Source: CAG-791 sp002449595
GTDB lineage: Bacteria; Bacillota; Clostridia; Lachnospirales; Lachnospiraceae
DNA length: 30,464 bases
NCBI GenBank assembly: GCA_946539855.1
Contig: CAMNHV010000022.1
Coordinates: forward strand, 1-30,464
Direction: 5' to 3'
The notes under the pieces are model-generated. The model saw only the letters and a program-made list of their open reading frames with translations. It did no database searches and had not been told where the DNA came from. A program made the translations under genes and the position numbers. Shown here piece after piece: positions 25,196-30,464 of this stretch. Numbering within the stretch: position 1 is the stretch's first letter; the number at the start of each line of letters is the position of its first letter.

Positions 25196-26272
25196 ATGTC
25201 GGAATTAGTTTCTTTGGATCAAGAATATAAAGAATGGATCAGATCTGTCAGTCAGAAATACCGGCAGAGTCAGATCAAAGCGGCTGTTTCCGTTAATCGG
25301 GAACTGATTGCTTTCTACTGGGACCTTGGAAGAGATATATCTGAAAGAGAAAAGAAGTGGGGAACTGGTTTTTATAAAAGGCTAAGCGGAGATATGAAAA
25401 AGCTGCTTCCTGATTGTAACGGTTTTGCAGAAAGAAACCTACGCTACATGGTCAGCTTCTATGAACTTTATTCACCTCGATTAGATTTGCCACAGAGTGT
25501 GGCAAATTTCAGAGAGAATGCTGCTGATCAAAATCTGCCACAAGTTGTGGCAGAATTGAATATTGAGGATTTATTCTCCATTCCCTGGGGACATCACAGA
25601 CTGATTCTGGACAGATGTAAAGGTAACGTGGACAAAGCTATCTTTTTTGTTAGAAAGACGATTCAGAATAACTGGTCACGAGCGGTACTGATGAATTTCC
25701 TTGATACGGATCTTTACGATAGACAGGGAAAGGCAATCAGTAATTTTCAGTATTCCCTTCCTGCCGCACAGAGTGACCTGGCGCAGGAAATAACCAAAGA
25801 TCCATATAATTTTGACTTCCTGACGATTCAGGAGGACTATGATGAAAAAAAGCTGAAGGCGGCCCTTGTCGATCATATCATGCAGTTTCTACTTGAACTT
25901 GGGAGAGGATTTGCATTTGTTGGAAAGGAGTATCCGCTTCCTGTCTCGGGAACAGAAGAGAGGATCGACCTTCTTTTTTATCATCTATGGCTCCATTGCT
26001 ACGTTGTAGTTGAGGTGAAGGTGAAGGCTTTTACCCCCGCGGACATAGGTCAGACTGCTACGTACGTTGCCATTGCGGATGATCTGATTCGCCGGGAGGG
26101 AGACGGGAAAACAATCGGCCTGATCATCTGTAAGAGTAAAAATAATGTTCTTGCCAAATACGCAGTTGGAACGACAAATGAACCAATTGGTATCTCTGAA
26201 TATGAGCTTTCTCATTTTCTTCCTACACCGGAGGAGATAGAGCAGATACTGACAGATTCAGAGAACCAGTAA
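25196..26272 (+). CDS. DUF1016 (YhcG-like) PD-(D/E)XK nuclease-domain protein
   Basis: The protein (358 residues) has the DUF1016 two-domain layout: an N-terminal part (VNRELIAFYWDLGRDISEREKKWGTGF, then MKKLLPDCNGFAERNLRYM) and a C-terminal nuclease-like domain (FVGKEYPLPVSGTEERIDLLFYH and VVVEVKVKAFTPADIGQ, which supplies the D...E-x-K pattern). The conserved link 'IPWGHHRLILDRC' is present. Family members are common on mobile elements and near restriction loci; the function is not established. Between residues 96 and 120 two peptides, LPQSVANF and LPQVVAEL, are encoded by perfect palindromes. It starts 25 nt after the integrase, with AGGGGG before the ATG, and is probably co-transcribed. 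Confidence 0.85.
   Translation: MSELVSLDQEYKEWIRSVSQKYRQSQIKAAVSVNRELIAFYWDLGRDISEREKKWGTGFYKRLSGDMKKLLPDCNGFAERNLRYMVSFYELYSPRLDLPQSVANFRENAADQNLPQVVAELNIEDLFSIPWGHHRLILDRCKGNVDKAIFFVRKTIQNNWSRAVLMNFLDTDLYDRQGKAISNFQYSLPAAQSDLAQEITKDPYNFDFLTIQEDYDEKKLKAALVDHIMQFLLELGRGFAFVGKEYPLPVSGTEERIDLLFYHLWLHCYVVVEVKVKAFTPADIGQTATYVAIADDLIRREGDGKTIGLIICKSKNNVLAKYAVGTTNEPIGISEYELSHFLPTPEEIEQILTDSENQ
25485..25554. repeat. Pair of in-frame palindromes inside the DUF1016 gene
   Basis: Palindrome 1 (25485-25507): arms ATTTGCCACA and TGTGGCAAAT, centre GAG. Palindrome 2 (25534-25554): arms TCTGCCACA and TGTGGCAGA, centre AGT. Centres are 48 bp (16 codons) apart, and both share the core TGCCACA-N3-TGTGGCA. 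Confidence 0.8.
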
Positions 26273-26422
26273 TAGGAAGTAACTGCATAGATCCGTTCTA
26301 TACTACAGGCACAAATATGCAAAAACTTCAGCAGTTTGTTAAAGATATTTTGAATTACTACATTATTACTACATCTATTTCACTTTGTGGGATATGTAGA
26401 TATAGGTTGATTTAAGCTGTGG

Positions 26423-26458
26423 TACAAATGCAATACAAAGAGATACAAGCGGATTCAA
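26423..26458 (+). repeat. Phased TACAA boxes, candidate partition or operator site
   Basis: TACAA at 26423, 26434 and 26444, and the variant TTCAA at 26454, start 11, 10 and 10 bp apart. Such helical phasing suggests a protein bound along one face of the DNA. Confidence 0.4.
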
Positions 26459-26653
26459 ATGGGATTAGTAAACTATCAGAAATCCTCCCGACAATGAAGC
26501 CCATCAAGGAATGACCGCAAGATATTGTACCAATATGGACCATTACACCACAATATATAGTGGTTTTGGCGCATCCGATCCTTGCCAGTACATATTTAGT
26601 ACATAAAAATAATGCACTAATATGGACTAATACGGACGGAAATCAAGATAATC

Positions 26654-26671
26654 GTTGTGTGAAGAACACAA
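26654..26671 (+). other. Small hairpin before the parA leader terminator
   Basis: TTGTGT and ACACAA pair around GAAGA (with an extra G-U at the base). It lies 5 nt before the larger terminator hairpin, so the two form a tandem structure of the kind seen in attenuators. Confidence 0.4.
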
Positions 26672-26676
26672 TTCGC

Positions 26677-26719
26677 AGAGAGATATTTTCCAAAAACATG
26701 GGAAATATCTCTCTTTTTT
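26677..26719 (+). terminator. Strong intrinsic terminator upstream of parA
   Basis: A 15-bp stem, AGAGAGATATTTTCC (26677-26691) with GGGAAATATCTCTCT (26700-26714), one G-U pair, an 8-nt loop, and TTTTT after it. It ends 66 nt before the parA start. No gene lies immediately upstream, so it may terminate a leader or small RNA. Confidence 0.85.
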
Positions 26720-26785
26720 GTTGTCTTGTAGCTGTCAAAAGAAACTCGTACATAAAGTACATATTTTGGAAAAAAGGAGCGGAAA

Positions 26786-27682
26786 ATGGGCAAGGTGATT
26801 TGTGTAGGCAATCAAAAAGGCGGCGTGGGCAAAACAACCACCTGCGTGAACCTGGGGACGGCGCTGGCGCAGGCCGGAGAAAAAGTCTGTCTGATCGATT
26901 TGGATCCGCAGGGAAATCTGACTCAGAGCTTCGGCTACCGAAATCCTGACGAATTGGAATGTACCATCGCGGAGGTTCTGAAGTCGGAAATCCAACTTTG
27001 CGACAATTTGTCGCAAAGTTGCTCCAGCGGTTTTGACGGGCGTCGGAATTCAGATGAATTTGCCGGGGTGGATGAGAGGGAGACGGAAGATCCTGAACTT
27101 CACGACAATTTGTCGCGAAGTTTGAAGGGGGCCATCCTGCACCACGAAGAGGGGCTGGATCTGATTCCGGGAAATATTGAGCTGGCCGGGCTTGAGGTTT
27201 CCATGGTGAACCTGATGAGCAGGGAACTGTTTCTGAAAATGGCTATTCAGGAATTACGGAAGCAATATACCTATACCATTATCGACTGTATGCCTTCTCT
27301 CGGTATGCTGACGATCAATGCGCTCGCTGCGGCGGATGAAATTATAACCCCGGTGCAGGCTGCCTATCTTCCGGCCAAGGGGCTGGAGCAGTTTCTTTTG
27401 ACGGTGAGTAAAGTCAGAAGGCAGATCAACCGGAGACTGAAAATGGAGGGGATTTTGCTGTCGATGGTAGATGCCAGGACGAATTATGCGAAGGAAATCA
27501 TTTCCCTGATCTATGAAACCTACGGAAATCACATCCGGATCTTCCAGACACAGATCCCGTTTTCGGTGCGGGCCTCGGAAGCGAGTGCATCCGGCTGCAG
27601 CATTTTTACTTATGATCCACGTGGGAAAGTGGCGGAAGCATACAGAAATCTGGCTGGGGAGGTGACAGGAGATGGCAGGTAG
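26786..27682 (+). CDS. parA: ParA/Soj-family partition ATPase with an internal insertion
   Basis: Deviant-Walker ATPase that moves DNA with ParB. The Walker A is KGGVGKTTTCVN near the N-terminus (residues 11-22), with LIDLDPQGNLTQSFG (A' motif) and YTIIDCMPSLGMLTINAL (Walker B). There is no N-terminal HTH, as in Soj/type Ib ParA. Length is 298 residues, about 40 more than related ParA proteins. The excess lies at about residues 69-112, between AEVLKSE and ILHHEEGLDLIPGNIELAG; it is polar and encloses two palindromes that encode CDNLSQS and HDNLSRS. AAAGGAG precedes the ATG. The end overlaps parB by 11 nt. Confidence 0.93.
   Translation: MGKVICVGNQKGGVGKTTTCVNLGTALAQAGEKVCLIDLDPQGNLTQSFGYRNPDELECTIAEVLKSEIQLCDNLSQSCSSGFDGRRNSDEFAGVDERETEDPELHDNLSRSLKGAILHHEEGLDLIPGNIELAGLEVSMVNLMSRELFLKMAIQELRKQYTYTIIDCMPSLGMLTINALAAADEIITPVQAAYLPAKGLEQFLLTVSKVRRQINRRLKMEGILLSMVDARTNYAKEIISLIYETYGNHIRIFQTQIPFSVRASEASASGCSIFTYDPRGKVAEAYRNLAGEVTGDGR
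26994..27122. repeat. Pair of 27-bp in-frame palindromes inside parA
   Basis: Palindrome 1 (26994-27020): arm AACTTTGCGACA, centre ATT, perfect complementary arm. Palindrome 2 (27096-27122): arm AACTTCACGACA, centre ATT, right arm TGTCGCGAAGTT with one mismatch. They are 102 bp (34 codons) apart and share CGACAATTTGTCG. Confidence 0.85.
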
Positions 27683-28547
27683 AACAGCGAAACGGAGTAA
27701 GCCGGAGATCAAACTGAATTCTTATGATGATCTTTTCGGAGAAACTCCCGTGCAGGCGGATGCGGTTGAAGTGATGACCAGGGATCTACATGATTTTGAA
27801 AATCATCCGTTCCATGTCAAAGACGATGAGGATATGGCGGAGCTTGTACAGAGTGTTCGGGACAAAGGAATTCTGGTTCCTTTGACAGTAAGACCAAAAG
27901 ATGGCGGAGGCTATGAGATCATCTCCGGTCACAGGCGGAAACATGCTGCGGAGATTGCCGGACTTTTCAAAGTCCCAGTCCTGATCCGCGAACTGTCCGA
28001 TGAGGATGCGGTAGACATCATGATCTACAGCAATATACAGCGGACGAATATATTGCCCAGCGAAAAAGCGAGGGCGTACCGGCTTCAGATGGAAACGTTG
28101 AAGCATCAGGGGAAACGAGGTGCTTCTGCACCGGAAGCGGTAGGGAAGAAATACGGCGATAATGCCAGGAAGGTTCAGCGATATATCCGGCTGACATTCC
28201 TGCACAAGGATCTGTTGGATCTGATTGACAACGGCAAACTGACAACGCAGGCAGGGTACTGGATCAGCTTTCTGAGCGAACAGGAGCAGGGGTGGGTTCT
28301 GAAGATTTATCAGCAGTACAGGAAACTGCCGTCAGGCCGCACCGCCCAGCAACTGCGGGATCAGAATGAGGATCATGTGTTGACGCTCGACAGTGCGGAA
28401 ACACTGATTCTCGGAAATGGTTACCGGAGGAAAGTGACACTGAAATCAAAGCGAATCGACGGGATTTTCCCTCCGGAGTATGACGGAGAACAAATCGAGG
28501 AAATTATATATGAGCTCCTCGAACGATGGAAGAGCGAGCAGGAATAA
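27672..28547 (+). CDS. parB: ParB/Spo0J-family partition protein
   Basis: DNA-binding partner of ParA. The ParB N-terminal CTPase-type domain contains LVQSVRDKGILVPLTVRP and the box SGHRRKHAAEIAG (GHRR), followed by the conserved NIQRTNILPSEKARAYR and a helix-turn-helix region (about residues 130-180, 'EAVGKKYGDNARKVQRYIRLTFL'). The C-terminus (about 200-291) is acidic and helical, probably for dimerisation. Length 291 residues is usual. It overlaps parA by 11 nt, with GGAGG before the start, so ParA and ParB are co-produced. Its binding site is not proven, although several repeats lie upstream of parA. Confidence 0.92.
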   Translation: MAGRTAKRSKPEIKLNSYDDLFGETPVQADAVEVMTRDLHDFENHPFHVKDDEDMAELVQSVRDKGILVPLTVRPKDGGGYEIISGHRRKHAAEIAGLFKVPVLIRELSDEDAVDIMIYSNIQRTNILPSEKARAYRLQMETLKHQGKRGASAPEAVGKKYGDNARKVQRYIRLTFLHKDLLDLIDNGKLTTQAGYWISFLSEQEQGWVLKIYQQYRKLPSGRTAQQLRDQNEDHVLTLDSAETLILGNGYRRKVTLKSKRIDGIFPPEYDGEQIEEIIYELLERWKSEQE

Positions 28548-28589
28548 AGCGACGGCGATAAAGATTCATAAAGGGAAGGGGGTGATCTC

Positions 28590-29621
28590 GTGAGTCGCAC
28601 GGCAACATTTGACTACTATTACGGAATGCAAGCGGAGGCATACAGCTTCTATCGGATTCCGAAGATCCTTTTTACGGATCCCTTTTTTAAGAAGCTGTCC
28701 TGTGAGGCAAAAGTACTCTATGGGCTGATGCTGGACCGGATGGCATTGTCTGTCAAGAATAAATGGTTTGATGAAGAGGATCGCGTGTATATCATTTTCA
28801 CGATTGATGATGCCCGGGAACTGATGGGCTGCTGTAAGCAGACTGCGGTAAAGATTATGGCAGAACTGGATTCACAAAAAGGAATCGGGCTGATTGAGAA
28901 GAAGCGTCTGGGGCTGGGCAAGGCCAATATCATCTATGTGAAGAACTTTATGCTCCATGATGATGAACCGGAAGCCACGGAAAGCCCCCAAAATCCACAG
29001 AAGTCCAAAAATCATACTTCAGGAAGTCCAGAAGATAGACTTGCAGAAGTCCAGAAAACAGACTTCAGGAAGTATGATCCGCAGACTTCAGAAAGTCCAG
29101 AATTTCAACTTCAAGAAGTCTACGAAGCAGAATGTAATAATACTGATTATAACAAGACTGATGAAAAAGAGACTGAATGGAGTGAGACTCAATCCAATCA
29201 ATCTGCTATAGGCGGACACAATGCAGGAGAAGGATCTGATGAGGATGAGATTGAGATCTACCACGCATATCAGGATTTGGTCAGGGAGAATATTGAGTAT
29301 GACATTCTCTGTCAGACTTACCGGAAGGAGGATGTGGACGGACTGGTTGCATTGATGGTGGACACGATCTGTTCCAAACGAAAACGGGTGGTTGTCGGAG
29401 GCGAGCCTGTCCCGGTGGAGATTGTCAAAAGCAGGCTTCTGAAGCTGGATATGATGCATGTGCAGTACGTGTTTGAGTGCATGAAGAAAAATACGACGAA
29501 GGTGAGAAACATTAAACAATATCTGTTGGCTGCCTTGTATAATGCGCCATCGACAATCGGGCATTATTATTCGGCAGAGGTTAATCATGATTTGTATGGG
29601 GCCTGGCGAGAGGAGGATTAA
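28590..29621 (+). CDS. Replication initiator (RepA_N-type with DUF6017-like C-terminus)
   Basis: Plasmid-type replication initiator, 343 residues. The N-terminal winged-helix RepA_N domain (about residues 15-125) has 'YRIPKILFTDPFFKKLSCEAKVLYGLMLDRM', 'VYIIFTIDDARELMGCCKQTAVKIM' and 'GLIEKKRLGLGKANIIYVKNF'. A polar linker follows (about 130-185), and then a helical C-terminal domain (about 215-343) I recognise as DUF6017-like, ending in 'VRNIKQYLLAALYNAP'. The start is GTG with a very strong GGGGGTGATCTC site. The linker is encoded by a 23-bp iteron array. In RepA_N plasmids the origin is known to lie inside the rep gene, which fits. Confidence 0.87.
   Translation: MSRTATFDYYYGMQAEAYSFYRIPKILFTDPFFKKLSCEAKVLYGLMLDRMALSVKNKWFDEEDRVYIIFTIDDARELMGCCKQTAVKIMAELDSQKGIGLIEKKRLGLGKANIIYVKNFMLHDDEPEATESPQNPQKSKNHTSGSPEDRLAEVQKTDFRKYDPQTSESPEFQLQEVYEAECNNTDYNKTDEKETEWSETQSNQSAIGGHNAGEGSDEDEIEIYHAYQDLVRENIEYDILCQTYRKEDVDGLVALMVDTICSKRKRVVVGGEPVPVEIVKSRLLKLDMMHVQYVFECMKKNTTKVRNIKQYLLAALYNAPSTIGHYYSAEVNHDLYGAWREED
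28993..29130 (+). repeat. 23-bp iteron array inside the initiator gene, candidate replication origin
   Basis: Units begin at 29016, 29039, 29062, 29085 and 29108, exactly 23 bp apart, on the pattern ACTTCAGGAAGTCCAGAA. A degenerate sixth unit at 28993 keeps GAAGTCCA in register. Each holds a dyad, ACTTC-N2-GAAGT. Since 23 is not divisible by three, the unit is read in three frames in turn (TSGSPED, LAEVQK, DFRK, then TSESPEF, LQEV), so the repeat is selected as DNA. Confidence 0.85.
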
Positions 29622-29625
29622 ACCG

Positions 29626-30417
29626 ATGGTGAATGCAAAGACTTTGGATCTGAATCAATTGTTTGCGGAGGATTATATAAAAACGGCGGTGGATGTGTTC
29701 CGTGCCCTGGACTATCTGGGAGAAGTGTGGACTGCGGGAAGAGAAGCATACAGCAGAGAATACTGCGATCGTGTTGTGAGACTGGTCAGGGAATTCCGGG
29801 CAATGCTGCAGAAGCATATTCTTTTCGATTGTCCCGCCGGACATTGGGCTTATGCCATTGTTCTGCGTGGGGGAGGGATCTACCTTTACCTCAATCACTA
29901 CATGGAAGCCCCGCGCAGCCTGATGAAGGAGTCCGTATTTTTTACGAAGGATGAGGGTTATGAAATCGCCTGTCTGAAAACGAAACTGCTGACCGTGGAA
30001 GAATATGCAGCTCTTCACAAGGTGGAGCATGTGACGGCAGTGACGCGGATCCGGCGGGGAAAGATACGAAGTGCGGTGAAGGTAGGAAGCCAATGGCGGA
30101 TCCCGGAGCTTGCGGAACCGGTGCAGAGAGGCTACCAGTCTACGGAGTACATCTGGCGGGGACGTTTGACGGGGGTGCCGGATAAATTCAGAATCATCGA
30201 AGACTATAACCGCGCCGAATTCTTCCAGGATGAAAATGACCTGACTCAATTTCATGTGCGATTCTCCGGGGACAATATTGAGCCGATGGAATTCACATGC
30301 GCCAGGGAGCAGCGGGGAAAAATCGAGCAGATATTCATTGCCCATCCGGATGTCACATGTATGTCTGATGTAATCAGCTGCATTGAAACTAGATGCTTTA
30401 CGGAGGAACAGTCATGA
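29626..30417 (+). CDS. Element-borne protein with an excisionase-like helix-turn-helix
   Basis: I do not recognise a named family with certainty. The 263-residue protein has an N-terminal helical part (about 1-115, 'YCDRVVRLVREFRAML'), a MerR/excisionase-like DNA-binding segment in the middle (about residues 121-160, 'LLTVEEYAALHKVEH' then 'IRRGKIRSAVKVGSQWRIPE', the classic layout of an HTH_17 domain), and a C-terminal beta-rich part. The start has AGGAGG at ideal spacing and lies 5 nt after the initiator stop, so it belongs to the same operon. A regulatory role in element maintenance or excision is plausible. Confidence 0.7.
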   Translation: MVNAKTLDLNQLFAEDYIKTAVDVFRALDYLGEVWTAGREAYSREYCDRVVRLVREFRAMLQKHILFDCPAGHWAYAIVLRGGGIYLYLNHYMEAPRSLMKESVFFTKDEGYEIACLKTKLLTVEEYAALHKVEHVTAVTRIRRGKIRSAVKVGSQWRIPELAEPVQRGYQSTEYIWRGRLTGVPDKFRIIEDYNRAEFFQDENDLTQFHVRFSGDNIEPMEFTCAREQRGKIEQIFIAHPDVTCMSDVISCIETRCFTEEQS

Positions 30418-30464
30418 GAGCGGTATTATTGATCGGGAAAGTCCTGTTGAAAATATTCATCCTG
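30414..30464 (+). CDS. Start of a further element gene, cut by the window edge
   Basis: An ATG overlaps the previous stop (ATGA) and is preceded by CGGAGGA at good spacing. Seventeen codons are visible (MRAVLLIGKVLLKIFIL), hydrophobic and likely the first membrane segment of a small membrane protein. It continues past the window. Family not identifiable. Confidence 0.65.
   Translation, partial: MRAVLLIGKVLLKIFIL

Larger units (their letters stand above)
26273..26785. other. 513-nt non-coding region before parA
   Basis: No credible gene. It is AT-rich and holds several short repeated motifs: TACAA-type boxes phased at 10-11 bp (26423-26458), a near-palindrome CCACAATATATAGTGG (26547-26562), two AATATGGAC copies (26532 and 26619), and GTACAT in two pairs (26588/26599 and 26748/26758). 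Two hairpins, the second a textbook terminator, close the region. It is the likely place for parS, operators and leader control of the partition-replication operon. I found no promoter with two convincing boxes. Confidence 0.6.
23697..30464. mobile_element. Left part of an integrated conjugative or plasmid-like element
   Basis: Right after lysS the sequence turns visibly AT-richer, and every gene is of the accessory type: tyrosine recombinase, DUF1016 nuclease-like protein, ParA, ParB, replication initiator with internal iterons, and an HTH protein. This is the module order of integrative elements in Lachnospiraceae. The exact left junction is somewhere in 23697-23830 and the right end is outside the window. 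No relaxase, type IV secretion or conjugation genes are visible here, so conjugative ability is inferred only from context. Confidence 0.75.

Noticed and set aside
26560..26949. Open frame of 129 codons overlapping the parA start
   Set aside because: It crosses the terminator hairpin and runs out of frame over the ParA Walker A region; no domain is seen.
28993..29130. CRISPR array or protein-level repeat in the initiator linker
   Set aside because: Units are contiguous with no unique spacers, and a 23-bp period shifts the reading frame, so neither explanation fits.
1..30464. tRNA or rRNA genes
   Set aside because: I saw no CCA-ended cloverleaf or rRNA signature in the intergenic regions; a covariance-model scan would be the decisive check.

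Overview
The window comes from a GC-rich Bacillota chromosome, most likely Lachnospiraceae or a close clostridial relative. The evidence is gene content and gene order: monofunctional BirA next to a small DUF6145-type protein and DusB; the run tsaE-tsaB-rimI-rnz-tsaD; an energy-coupling-factor (ECF) transporter tail; and strong Shine-Dalgarno sites. No species can be named from sequence alone.

Positions 1-23696 are core chromosome, almost all on the + strand. In order they hold: the end of an ECF transporter operon (ecfT, cbiO-type ATPase); one minus-strand GH43 glycosidase; a three-gene MacAB-like export operon (ATPase, adaptor, permease); a tRNA t6A modification block (tsaE, tsaB, rimI, tsaD) with an RNase Z-like gene inside it; ispD and dnaE; pfkA and a SpoU-type rRNA methyltransferase; proC, argF and birA; a DUF6145-type gene, dusB, greA and lysS. 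Several intergenic gaps carry structure: terminators, a consensus sigma-A promoter before greA, a 55-nt repeat present in two copies, a tandem 33-bp repeat before tsaD, and two matched inverted repeats before ispD.

From about 23697 to the right edge the sequence is visibly more AT-rich and encodes accessory functions, so I read it as the left end of an integrated conjugative or plasmid-like element lying just 3' of lysS. It has a tyrosine recombinase, a DUF1016/PD-(D/E)XK nuclease-like protein, a 513-nt structured non-coding region, ParA, ParB, a RepA_N/DUF6017-type replication initiator, a helix-turn-helix protein, and the start of a further gene. Recombinase, partition genes and replication initiator together suggest an element that integrates but can also replicate and be partitioned when excised. 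The right end is outside the window.

The most striking hidden signal is inside the replication initiator gene. Five well-kept 23-bp units (plus one degenerate unit) repeat with exact 23-bp spacing, each built on an ACTTC-N2-GAAGT dyad. Because 23 is not a multiple of 3, the same DNA repeat is read in three successive frames and gives three different peptides. The conserved object is therefore DNA, most simply an iteron origin embedded in the rep gene. Two neighbouring element genes (parA and the DUF1016 gene) each also contain a pair of in-frame palindromes with a 3-nt centre.
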